In this document: piece after piece, positions 1-7,733 of the stretch
How positions within the stretch are numbered: position 1 is the stretch's first letter
Layout of the letters: each line of letters begins with the position of its first letter
From: Thiohalocapsa halophila
Lineage (GTDB): Bacteria > Pseudomonadota > Gammaproteobacteria > Chromatiales > Chromatiaceae
Reading direction: 5' to 3'
NCBI RefSeq assembly: GCF_016583825.1
Contig: NZ_NRRV01000039.1
Location: forward strand, 1 to 49,018
Length of the DNA: 49,018 bases
Position numbers and translations under genes: made by a program
The notes under the pieces: generated by a model
Told to the model about the DNA's origin: nothing
Database searches by the model: none
Seen by the model: only the letters and a program-made list of their open reading frames with translations

Positions 1-661
1 GGGCGGACGGGGGCGGCCGTTGCCGCAGCCGCAGCACCAGCCGCGGCAGAAAGGCCACCGCGGCGAGCAGCGCCAGCGCGATGAGGCCGTTACGGATCAG
101 CCCCTCGCTGCCGGCCATCGCCTCGCGGCCGGCGAAGCCCAGATAGGTGTAGGCCAGCGCCCCCGGCAGCATGAACGCCAGTGTGGCAAAGCAATAGGGC
201 AGAAACCCGATCCGGGTCAGGCCGAGCGCATAGTTGAGCACATTGAACGGGAACAGCGGCACCAGCCGGGTGAAGGCGACGAAGCGCCAGCCCTCGGCCT
301 CGACCCCCTGCATCAGGCGCCCGAGCGGGCCCTTGACCCGCGCCTGCACCCAGTCATGGGCCAGATAACGGGCGATCAGGAAGGCCAGCGCGGCGCCCAG
401 CGGCGCCCCGATCAGGTTGTACAGCGTGCCCCAGAGCGGGCCGAACAAGGCGCCGCCGGCGAGCGTGAGCACCGCACCGGGCAAGAACAGCACCGTGGCG
501 ACGGCATAGAGACCGATGAACGCGAGCGGCCCGGCGGCACCGGCGCCGCTCACCCAGGCCTCCAGTGCTGCCGCGTCGAGCCGGTCGCGGTAGAGCAGGG
601 CGGCGGCCACCGCGCCGAGCAGCAGCAGGGCGCCAAGGATGCGAATCGGCCTGCGATGCAT
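1..661 (-). CDS. TVP38/TMEM64 (DedA-like) membrane protein, 3' end outside window
   Basis: The reading frame starts at ATG 661 and stays open to base 1, so only the first 220 or so residues are seen. It begins MHRRPIRILGALLLLGAV, a membrane segment, and carries the family signature region FLPGAVLTLAGGALFGPLWG followed by FTRLVPLFPFNVLNYALGLT. It is nearly identical in layout to the complete copy at 5410-6396, which adds a C-terminal rhodanese domain; whether this copy also has one cannot be seen. SNARE-associated/TVP38 proteins are inner-membrane proteins linked to lipid or solute movement. It is divergent from the hydroxylase-like gene at 829, with a shared operator-like site between them. 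A role in sulfur or lipid handling is inferred from context only. Confidence 0.88.
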   Translation of the reverse strand, partial: MHRRPIRILGALLLLGAVAAALLYRDRLDAAALEAWVSGAGAAGPLAFIGLYAVATVLFLPGAVLTLAGGALFGPLWGTLYNLIGAPLGAALAFLIARYLAHDWVQARVKGPLGRLMQGVEAEGWRFVAFTRLVPLFPFNVLNYALGLTRIGFLPYCFATLAFMLPGALAYTYLGFAGREAMAGSEGLIRNGLIALALLAAVAFLPRLVLRLRQRPPPSA

Positions 662-744
662 GGCGGTCTCCGGGAACAGGACGTGGTGCACGGACGCGGC
701 CGGCGGCGGCCATGGCGCTGCTCCGGGGTGGTGGTCGCAGCAAC

Positions 745-787
745 ATTCAACCCAATCGTTGATCATCCGGTTGCGATCTGTCAATCT
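745..787 (+). promoter_or_regulatory. ArsR-type operator candidate with overlapping -35
   Basis: ATTCAAC (745-751), six bases, then GTTGATCAT (758-766). TTGATC (759-764) can act as a -35 hexamer with a 17-base spacer to CAATCT (782-787), a weak -10. The same arrangement occurs at 6682-6724 and 2606-2648, and a closely related sequence at 11405. The site lies 63 bases upstream of the start at 829. Binding by the ArsR-rhodanese protein encoded at 1757-2458 is inferred. Confidence 0.5.
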
Positions 788-828
788 CCGCGACCATCAA
801 CGCGGTTAACGATGCGAGGTTCTGCCCG

Positions 829-1578
829 GTGGACAGCTTCATCCAGACCCACGAGGCGACGATTCGCCTCGGCTTCTTCCTCGGCATCTTCGCCCTGATG
901 GCGACTTGGGAGGTCGTTACGCCGCGCCGCGTGCGGCTGTTGACGCGCTTGCAGCGCTGGAGCAGCAACCTCGGTCTGGTGGTGCTGAACACGGTGCTGC
1001 TGCGGCTGCTGTTCCCGGCCGCCGCGGTGGGTATGGCGCTGTCGGTGAATGCCCAGGGCTGGGGGCTGTTGAACGCCTTGGCGTGGCCGTTCTGGGCCGA
1101 GGTCCTGCTCGCCGTGGTGGTGCTGGATTTTGCGATCTGGGTGCAGCACGTGCTCTTTCATGCCGTGCCGGCGCTGTGGCGGCTGCATCGCGTGCATCAT
1201 GCCGATCTCGACTACGACCTCACCACCGGGGCGCGCTTCCATCCCCTCGAGATCATCCTGTCCATGCTGATCAAGTTTGCCGTCATCGCCGCGCTCAGAC
1301 CGCCGGTGGTCGCGGTGATCCTGTTCGAGGTGATCCTCAATGCCATGGCCATGTTCAACCACGCCAACGTCAGCCTGCCGCCGGGGGTGGAACGCCCGCT
1401 GCGCTGGCTGGTCGTCACCCCGGACATGCACCGGGTGCACCATTCCATCGAGGACGACGAGACCAACTCCAACTTCGGCTTCAACCTGTCCTGGTGGGAC
1501 CGGCTGCTCGGCACCTATCGCGCGCAGCCGCGCGCTGGCCAGCAGGGCGAGACCATTGGTAGCCGCCAGCCCGGCTGA
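829..1578 (+). CDS. Sterol desaturase / fatty acid hydroxylase family membrane protein, copy 1
   Basis: The 249-residue integral membrane protein has the histidine boxes of the di-iron hydroxylase superfamily: HVLFH, HRVHHAD, FNHAN and HRVHHS. These are expected to bind a non-haem di-iron centre that hydroxylates or desaturates a lipid. The GTG at 829 is chosen because it starts the same VDSFIQTHEA/MDSFIQTHEA sequence as the paralogue at 6765, with GAGG upstream. The C-terminus stops soon after TIG (reading SRQPG), about 60 residues short of the paralogue, so the tail was replaced at a duplication breakpoint. All metal-binding boxes are kept, so it may still be active. The substrate cannot be told from the sequence. 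Confidence 0.87.
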   Translation: MDSFIQTHEATIRLGFFLGIFALMATWEVVTPRRVRLLTRLQRWSSNLGLVVLNTVLLRLLFPAAAVGMALSVNAQGWGLLNALAWPFWAEVLLAVVVLDFAIWVQHVLFHAVPALWRLHRVHHADLDYDLTTGARFHPLEIILSMLIKFAVIAALRPPVVAVILFEVILNAMAMFNHANVSLPPGVERPLRWLVVTPDMHRVHHSIEDDETNSNFGFNLSWWDRLLGTYRAQPRAGQQGETIGSRQPG

Positions 1579-1756
1579 TCGGTGACCTGATCGATGAGGG
1601 CATTCACAGCGGGCTCCTATTGCCGATGACATCTGTCGGCTGATCAATGATCCCGGCGCCGAGTCGCCTAGTGAGCGTTCACGGACCAAAGACTCGCTGT
1701 CCTCGCGGTCCACTTCGGTGGTTTCTGGTGGACCAGGCCAACAGCGTTTCGGGATT

Positions 1757-2458
1757 CTAATCCCGCGCTACGGGCAGCCCGGCATGACGCCATTCGGGCA
1801 GGCCATCGGCCAGGCGCCGGGCCTCGAAGCCGGCCTTGCGCAGCGCTGCAACCGCCTCGACGGAGAGTACACACCAGGGCCCACGGCAGTAGGCGACGAC
1901 CTGACGCTCCGGGGGTAGCTCCGCCAGTCGGGTCTCGAGCTGCTCGAGCGGGATGTTGAGGGCGCCTGGCAGATGCCCTTGACCGAATTCCTCGGGCGGG
2001 CGCACATCGAGCACCGTCACCAGCCCATCCTGAGCCTGCGCCAACAGCTCCGCCGCCGGCATCGGCTCGAGCGCATCGCGCTGCAGCAGATACTGCGCCA
2101 CCAGCGCCGCGACCGCGTCGCTGCGATCCTGGGCGATCCCGCGCAGCGCGGCGAGGGCGTCTAGCGCCCGCTCATCGCCGAGCGAATAGCGCACATACTT
2201 GCCATCGCGTCGCGCATTGACCAGCCCCGCGGCCTTGAGCTGCTGCAGATGCTTGGAGGTGTTGGCCACCGACAGCCCGCTGAGCCGCACCAGCTCCTCG
2301 ACGCTGCGCTCGCCTTGGGCCAGGTAGTCGAGCAGCTCCAAGCGTGCCGAATGTCCCAAGGCGCGGGCGATCACGGCGAGATGCTCGAACAGCTGTTGTT
2401 TGGGCGATGCAGACTGGGACTGGGTCACGACGAGAGGCTGGCGAAGACGAGGCACCAC
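1757..2458 (-). CDS. ArsR-family repressor fused to a rhodanese domain
   Basis: Residues about 20-105 form an ArsR/SmtB winged helix-turn-helix (ALGHSARLELLDYLAQGE, then LSGLSVANTSKHLQQLKAAGLV, then GKYVRYSL). Residues about 135-230 form a rhodanese domain with LDVRPPEEFGQGHLPGALNIP and the active-site loop CRGPWC (Cys191, Cys196). There is no cysteine in the HTH half, so the usual SqrR/BigR cysteine pair is absent and sensing of persulfide or sulfane sulfur would fall to the rhodanese cysteines; this is inference. The start is uncertain: GTG 2458 gives the longest form, and a GTG near 2428 is also possible; neither has a clear ribosome site. It is divergent from dsrE-like 2683, with a perfect palindrome between them. 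Confidence 0.9.
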   Translation of the reverse strand: MVPRLRQPLVVTQSQSASPKQQLFEHLAVIARALGHSARLELLDYLAQGERSVEELVRLSGLSVANTSKHLQQLKAAGLVNARRDGKYVRYSLGDERALDALAALRGIAQDRSDAVAALVAQYLLQRDALEPMPAAELLAQAQDGLVTVLDVRPPEEFGQGHLPGALNIPLEQLETRLAELPPERQVVAYCRGPWCVLSVEAVAALRKAGFEARRLADGLPEWRHAGLPVARD

Positions 2459-2601
2459 AGTATAACGCCACGCACGTCAGAGCCCGCTCGCCATCCGTCG
2501 GCACTCAGCCTCCGCCCCCTCAGCTCTCACGCTTCACTGATCAAATGGTCATGGCGAAGCCCCAACTCGGACCATGACGCATCTGTTCCATGGCAACCAC
2601 T

Positions 2602-2648
2602 CATCATTCAACTTAATATTTGAATGATGTCGGTACTCATGGGATACT
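2602..2648 (+). promoter_or_regulatory. Perfect 10-bp inverted repeat overlapping a sigma-70-like promoter
   Basis: CATCATTCAA (2602-2611) and TTGAATGATG (2620-2629) are exact reverse complements separated by 8 bases. TTGAAT (2620-2625) is a good -35, and 17 bases later GATACT (2643-2648) is a 4/6 match to the -10. The transcript would start near 2655 and carry the dsrE-like gene (2683). A dimeric repressor here would block RNA polymerase. The ATTCAAC-N6-TTTGA core is shared with the sites at 745, 6682 and (variant) 11405. Confidence 0.7.
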
Positions 2649-2682
2649 GACGCCTTCAACCTCAACTGCGGAGCCCACACCC

Positions 2683-3027
2683 ATGACCACCCTGTTCATC
2701 CTCAACGACCCCGCTTACGGCACCGAGCGCAGCTTCAATGGGCTGCGCCTGGCCAAGGCCCTGCAGGGCAAGGGCGAGACCGTCGGCGTCTTCCTGATGG
2801 CGGATGCCGTCTCCTGCGCCAAGGCCGGACAGACGGTGCCGCAGGGCTACTACAATCTCGAGCTGATGGTGAAGGGCGTCGCCCGCAAAGGCGAGATGCT
2901 GCTCTGCGGCACCTGCATGGATGCGCGGGGTATCACCGATGACGAGCTGGTCGAGGGCGCGCGCCGGGGCACCATGGATGAGCTGACCGAGCGCACGCTC
3001 GCCGCCGACAAGGTGCTGGTGTTCTGA
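2683..3027 (+). CDS. DsrE/DsrF-like (YchN-type) sulfur-transfer protein
   Basis: This 114-residue cytoplasmic protein begins MTTLFILNDPAYGTERSFNG, the typical start of a DsrE-fold subunit, and carries Cys45 plus a CGTC pair (Cys75, Cys78) followed by MDARG. DsrE-like proteins accept or pass on sulfur as persulfides in the cytoplasm. ATG 2683 is preferred over the longer open frame from 2620 because the longer frame would translate the operator, and GGAG lies 10 bases upstream of 2683. It is probably co-transcribed with the cysteine desulfurase that follows after 58 bases, giving a sulfur donor and acceptor pair under the same promoter. Confidence 0.85.
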   Translation: MTTLFILNDPAYGTERSFNGLRLAKALQGKGETVGVFLMADAVSCAKAGQTVPQGYYNLELMVKGVARKGEMLLCGTCMDARGITDDELVEGARRGTMDELTERTLAADKVLVF

Positions 3028-3085
3028 GTGATGGCCGTGTTGCCGAGACGCACGAGTCCGGCGGATCATCGATAGTAGCCCACAG

Positions 3086-4216
3086 GTGATCTACCTCGAC
3101 CACAACGCCAGCACGCCACTCGCGCCGGAGGTGATCACGGCGATGCAAGCGGCGCTCAGCGACGGCTTCGGCAACCCGTCGAGCCCGCACTGGGCCGGCA
3201 TGCCGGCGCGGGCGCTGGTGGAGGGCGCGCGTGCCGACGTCGCCGCCCTGCTCGGCTGCGCGCCAGACGAGATCGTCTTCACCAGCGGCGGCACCGAAGC
3301 CAACAATCTCGCGCTCAAGGGCGTCTTCTACGCCAACAGTCCATCCAATCGACCAGGGTCTGCGCATCTGATCAGCAGCGCCATCGAGCATCCAGCGGTC
3401 ACCGTGCCACTGCGCGTCCTCGAGCGACTCGGCGCCCGTGTCACCTGGCTGCCAGTCGACAGCCGCGGCCAGGTCGACCCGGACGATTTGCGCCAGGCGC
3501 TGCGCCCGGAGACGCGGCTCGTCAGCATCATGCACGCGAACAACGAGGTCGGCAGCATCCAGCCGATCGCCGAGTGCGCGGCCATTGCCCGCGAGCACGG
3601 CGTCTTATTCCACAGCGATGCAGCGCAATCGGTCGGCAAGATCCCGACCCGCGTCGATGACCTGGGTCTCGACCTGTTCAGCATCGCCGGGCACAAGTTC
3701 CAGGCGCCCAAAGGCGTCGGCGCGCTCTATGTCCGCCAGGGCGTCACGCTGGAGCCACTGCTCCATGGCGCCGGCCACGAGGGCGGCCGGCGCGCGGGCA
3801 CCGAGAGCGCGCTGCTCGCCGCCGGGCTCGGCACCGCCTGCCGGCTGGCCGCGGACCTGTCACCGATGACGCGGGTCGAGGCCCTGCGTGAGCGCCTGTG
3901 GCAGGGCCTGCAGGCGCGGCTCGGCGAGCCTGTGGTGCGCTTCGGCGATCCAACGCGCTGTCTGCCGAATACGCTGGGCTGTGCCTTTGTGGGTGAGCGC
4001 GGCGGCGAGCTGCTGGCCCGCCTGGATGGCATCGCCGCCTCGGCCGGCTCCGCCTGCCACGCCGGTGAGGTCGCCCCTTCGGCGGTGCTGCGTGCGATGG
4101 GCGTGCCGGATGCGCTGGCGCTCGGCGCCGTGCGCTTCAGCCTCGGTCGCGAAACCACCGCCGACGAGATCGACACCGTCGTCGAACGGGTGACCGATCT
4201 GCTGGCTGGCGTCTGA
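3086..4216 (+). CDS. Cysteine desulfurase (NifS/IscS-like, class V aminotransferase fold)
   Basis: The 376-residue PLP enzyme starts at GTG (MIYLDHNASTPLAPEV). It shows the GGTEANNLALKG loop, HSDAAQSVGK before the cofactor site, the Schiff-base lysine in SIAGHKFQAPKG (Lys204) and the persulfide-forming cysteine in ASAGSACHAGEVAPS (Cys324). It converts cysteine to alanine and leaves a persulfide for transfer. Length and all catalytic residues are normal. There is no isc or suf gene nearby; the neighbour is a DsrE-like protein, so a role in general sulfur trafficking rather than cluster assembly is inferred. A truncated copy of its first 31 codons lies at 11596-11691. Confidence 0.93.
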   Translation: MIYLDHNASTPLAPEVITAMQAALSDGFGNPSSPHWAGMPARALVEGARADVAALLGCAPDEIVFTSGGTEANNLALKGVFYANSPSNRPGSAHLISSAIEHPAVTVPLRVLERLGARVTWLPVDSRGQVDPDDLRQALRPETRLVSIMHANNEVGSIQPIAECAAIAREHGVLFHSDAAQSVGKIPTRVDDLGLDLFSIAGHKFQAPKGVGALYVRQGVTLEPLLHGAGHEGGRRAGTESALLAAGLGTACRLAADLSPMTRVEALRERLWQGLQARLGEPVVRFGDPTRCLPNTLGCAFVGERGGELLARLDGIAASAGSACHAGEVAPSAVLRAMGVPDALALGAVRFSLGRETTADEIDTVVERVTDLLAGV

Positions 4217-4264
4217 TTCACCTCGTCCTGCCAACCTCGTCCTGCCAACGACAAGCCAACATTC

Positions 4265-4375
4265 GTCTAGGTCGACGATCTCCATGAGGAGCTCTCCAAC
4301 TTCATCGATTTCTTCAACGACAAGCTGGCCAAGCCGTTTCGTTGAACCTATACGGGTAAGCCGCTCGCGGCTTGA
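4265..4375 (+). pseudogene. C-terminal remnant of an IS630-type transposase
   Basis: Reading from 4265, after an early stop (TAG 4268-4270), the frame gives VDDLHEELSNFIDFFNDKLA, then KPFR, a TGA stop, and TYTGKPLAA before a final stop. IS630-family transposases commonly end in a KPF-[KR]-W-TYTGKPL motif; here the tryptophan codon has become TGA. Nothing of the DDE catalytic part is present. It is a dead trace of an insertion sequence between the desulfurase and the methyltransferase. Confidence 0.65.
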
Positions 4376-4434
4376 ATGAGTAACCGGTATCAGGATCTTC
4401 CCAAGGAAGCACTCGTGAGTAGGAGCAACGCGCC

Positions 4435-5259
4435 ATGACCTGGAACCCAGCCCGCTATCATGCCTGGTACGAGAGCCCGCGCGGTGTCTGGATGGGCGCG
4501 CGCGAGCGCCGTCTGCTGCTCGATCTGCTGGCGCCGGCGCCGACCACCTCGGTCTTGGACGTCGGCTGCGGGACCGGTTATTTCAGCAGTGTGCTGGCCG
4601 ATGCCGGGCTGCGGGTGACCGGGCTCGATCCCGATGCCGCGGCGCTGAACTTTGCGCTGCGCCGCGATCCGCGCATCACCGGCGTGCGCGGTGATGCCGA
4701 GGCACTGCCGTTCGCCGATACGGCCTTCAACGCCGCCGTCGCCATGACCAGTCTCTGCTTCTGCGGACGACCAGAGCAGGCCCTTTCCGAGCTCTGGCGG
4801 GTGTCGCGCGAGGCAGTGGTGCTGGGATTGCTGCATCGACGCAGTTTGCTGTATTGGCAAAAGGCCGGGCGCGGCAGCTACCAGGGCGCTCGTTGGGATC
4901 AGCTGAGTGAGGTGCGAGCCTGGGCGCAGAGTCTCGATCCGCGGCCCGTTCAGATCGAAGCGCGCTCAGCGCTGCTCCTTCCGAGCGCCGGGCCGCTGGC
5001 GCGTTGGGCTGAACGGTTGTCTGGCATTGGCCAGCACAGTGAGCGCCTGCCCCTCGGTGGCTTTCTCGCGGTCTGTCTGCGACGGCCTGCTGGTGAATGG
5101 CATTCCCTGGGTGCTGGTGCTGGTGCTGGTGCTGGTGCTGGCCAAGCTCGGACGCCTGGTCTGCGGGCGGGACCGCTGAGTGCTCCCATAGATACCGATC
5201 GAAGCGGCCCGTCCGACGGCTGGGGACGGGCCGACTCGCACTTCGAGTCGCTTACATGA
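4435..5259 (+). CDS. Class I SAM-dependent methyltransferase
   Basis: Motif I, VLDVGCGTGYF (residues 40-50), the acidic GLDPDAAAL loop and the GDAEALPFADTAFN segment place this among small-molecule methyltransferases of the UbiE/methyltransferase-11 type. The substrate is not recognisable. Homology-like sequence ends about residue 217 (GGFLAVCLRRP); beyond that the frame runs through a (GGTGCT)5 repeat as Gly-Ala and through a strong hairpin, to a stop at 5257-5259. The tail therefore looks like non-native read-through sequence. A second frame leaving the repeat as Val-Leu stops earlier, at 5179. The ATG at 4435 is near an AGGAG-like stretch (gagtaggagc). Confidence 0.8.
   Translation: MTWNPARYHAWYESPRGVWMGARERRLLLDLLAPAPTTSVLDVGCGTGYFSSVLADAGLRVTGLDPDAAALNFALRRDPRITGVRGDAEALPFADTAFNAAVAMTSLCFCGRPEQALSELWRVSREAVVLGLLHRRSLLYWQKAGRGSYQGARWDQLSEVRAWAQSLDPRPVQIEARSALLLPSAGPLARWAERLSGIGQHSERLPLGGFLAVCLRRPAGEWHSLGAGAGAGAGAGQARTPGLRAGPLSAPIDTDRSGPSDGWGRADSHFESLT
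5110..5139 (+). repeat. Hexanucleotide tandem repeat (GGTGCT)5
   Basis: Five exact units at 5110-5115, 5116-5121, 5122-5127, 5128-5133 and 5134-5139, plus a partial sixth. The methyltransferase frame reads it as Gly-Ala; another frame reads Val-Leu. A change in unit number would not shift frame. Confidence 0.95.
5205..5233. terminator. Strong GC hairpin at the end of convergent units
   Basis: CGGCCCGTCC (5205-5214) pairs exactly with GGACGGGCCG (5224-5233) around a 9-base loop. There is no long T-run on either side. A second hairpin, GACTCG/CGAGTC, follows at once. It lies inside the annotated tail of the methyltransferase frame, which supports the view that this tail is not ancestral. Confidence 0.55.
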
Positions 5260-5409
5260 TCGGGATGGTCGCGTAGCCCTTGGACTGATAGCCGATCTGC
5301 GAGACGAAGGTATTGCCGACGACCTCGAGGCCTGGCAAGAGGGTCTCGTTGTCGATGCCGGCGAGGCGGGTCGTGATCGAGCAGACTTGTGCAAGTTCAC
5401 GAACGCGGT
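5252..5409 (-). pseudogene. Possible C-terminal remnant of a DsrE-like protein
   Basis: On the minus strand, downstream of the TVP38-rhodanese stop, a frame gives ELAQVCSITTRLAGIDNETL, LPGLEVVGNTFVSQIGYQSK and GYATIPIM, ending at TAA 5252-5254. The ordered, protein-like sequence and the ending resemble the last part of a DsrE-type fold, but this assignment is tentative. No start codon with a ribosome site lies in frame before it overlaps the upstream gene, so it looks like a 3' stump. Confidence 0.4.
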
Positions 5410-6396
<987 letters not shown>

Positions 6397-6558
6397 GACG
6401 GCCTCCGGCGGTGGCTCAGTAAGTCAACGATCTGTGATGACAGGGGTCTGGCCCGTCCTTTCCTGTCGAATTCGGCCTGGTCTCACCAGGTGCGTCCAAC
6501 CGCTCGAGCCATCGAGCGGAACGCTGCGGACAGGAAAATCGTGCCAGCTTCCACGACA

Positions 6559-6580
6559 ATAATCAGCCAGAAAGTTGAAT
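6559..6580 (-). promoter_or_regulatory. Variant operator-like site facing the TVP38-rhodanese gene
   Basis: On the minus strand ATTCAAC, six bases, then GCTGATTAT. This differs by two bases from the GTTGATCAT half-site of the paired sites. CTGATT in the -35 position is followed 17 bases later by CACGAT. It lies 163 bases upstream of the start at 6396. Weaker than the other sites; it is proposed because it would serve the opposite gene of the divergon. Confidence 0.35.
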
Positions 6581-6681
6581 TTTGTGTGCCGGTCTTGATC
6601 AAGCAGCGACGGGCCTCTCGAGGGTCCACAGCGAGAGGATGACCTGAGCTGCCTCCAACAGCCCGAAGGGTCATCGCCAAT

Positions 6682-6724
6682 ATTCAACGTTGTAGTTGAT
6701 CATTTGGCTGCAATCTGCCAGTAT
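6682..6724 (+). promoter_or_regulatory. ArsR-type operator candidate with overlapping -35, copy 2
   Basis: ATTCAAC (6682-6688), six bases that differ from copy 1, then GTTGATCAT (6695-6703). The half-sites are kept while the spacer has changed, as expected for a binding site. -35 TTGATC (6696-6701), 17-base spacer, -10 CAGTAT (6719-6724). It lies 41 bases before the hydroxylase-like start at 6765. Confidence 0.55.
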
Positions 6725-6764
6725 CCTGCTCAGTTTTTTCACCAGGATTCTTGAGGCAAGGCCG

Positions 6765-7691
6765 ATGGACAGTTTCATCCAGACCCATGAGGCGATGATT
6801 CGCCTCGGCTTCTTCCTCGGCGTGTTCGCGCTGATGGCGACCTGGGAAGTGGTCGCGCCACGCCGCGAGCGGATGCTCACGCGTCTGCAACGCTGGAGCA
6901 GCAACCTCGGCTTGGTGGTGCTGAACACGGTGCTGCTGCGGCTGCTGTTTCCGGCTGCCGCGGTTGGTATGGCGCTGTATGTCAACAGTGTCGGCTGGGG
7001 GCTGCTCAACGCACTGGCCTGGCCGTTCTGGCTCGAGATCCTGCTCGCGCTGCTGGTGCTTGACCTCGCCATCTGGGTGCAGCACGTGCTCTTCCATGCG
7101 GTGCCGGCGCTGTGGCGGCTGCACCGAGTCCATCACGCCGATCTCGACTACGACCTGACCACCGGCGCGCGTTTCCATCCCATCGAGATCATCCTGTCGA
7201 TGCTGATCAAGTTCGCCGTCATCGCCGCGCTCGGGCCGCCGGTGGTCGCGGTGATCCTGTTCGAGGTCATCCTCAACGCGATGGCCATGTTCAACCATGC
7301 CAATATCGCGCTGCCGGCCCAGGTCGATCGCGTCCTGCGCTGGCTCGTCGTCACGCCAGACATGCATCGGGTGCATCATTCGATCGAGGACGACGAGACC
7401 AACTCCAACTTTGGATTCAATCTCTCCTGGTGGGACCGGCTGCTTGGCACCTACCGCGCGCAGCCGCGCGCCGGCCAGCAGGGCATGACCATCGGTATCC
7501 GCCAGCATCGCGAGCCCCAGCGGGTTGATCGCCTCGATGGCATGTTGCTGCTGCCCTTCGTCGGCCAAGTGACCGACTATGCGATCAACCGCCGGCAATG
7601 GGCCGATGCGTCCGGGACGCCTGAGGCGACCGCAGCGAGTCAGAAGGGCACGGTCAGCGGGGCGAGCGGGCAGGCGAATGCTGGCGCCTAA
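6765..7691 (+). CDS. Sterol desaturase / fatty acid hydroxylase family membrane protein, copy 2
   Basis: This 308-residue paralogue of 829-1578 carries the same histidine boxes (HVLFH, HRVHHAD, FNHAN, HRVHHS) for a di-iron site and four or so membrane segments. ATG 6765 begins MDSFIQTHEA; the longer frame from 6696 would translate the operator and promoter, so it is rejected. It keeps the tail that copy 1 lost: after TIGIRQHREPQRVD comes LDGMLLLPFV and a polar, Ala/Gly/Ser-rich end. It is transcribed away from the TVP38-rhodanese gene. A lipid is the expected substrate; linkage to rhodanese-bearing proteins is the unusual part. Confidence 0.9.
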   Translation: MDSFIQTHEAMIRLGFFLGVFALMATWEVVAPRRERMLTRLQRWSSNLGLVVLNTVLLRLLFPAAAVGMALYVNSVGWGLLNALAWPFWLEILLALLVLDLAIWVQHVLFHAVPALWRLHRVHHADLDYDLTTGARFHPIEIILSMLIKFAVIAALGPPVVAVILFEVILNAMAMFNHANIALPAQVDRVLRWLVVTPDMHRVHHSIEDDETNSNFGFNLSWWDRLLGTYRAQPRAGQQGMTIGIRQHREPQRVDRLDGMLLLPFVGQVTDYAINRRQWADASGTPEATAASQKGTVSGASGQANAGA

Positions 7692-7733
7692 GCATCATCA
7701 ATTGCGGTGGTGCACTCATGCCTGAGAGAGCGT

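Larger units (their letters stand above)
1..1567. repeat. Duplicated divergon, copy 1 (paralogous to about 5740-7503)
   Basis: Both genes and part of the intergenic DNA match the block ending near 7503. Similarity is high inside the genes and in about 45 bases around the operator, but much of the spacer differs. The hydroxylase-like gene loses homology after the codons for TIG (about base 1560), which marks the right edge of the duplication. Confidence 0.75.

Noticed and set aside
20..898. Long plus-strand frame of 292 codons
   Set aside because: It is the antisense shadow of the TVP38-type gene; composition is Gln/Arg/Gly-rich without family features, as with other long frames opposite GC-rich genes.
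5110..5139. Phase variation by the GGTGCT repeat
   Set aside because: The unit is six bases, so gain or loss of units keeps the frame and cannot switch the gene on or off.
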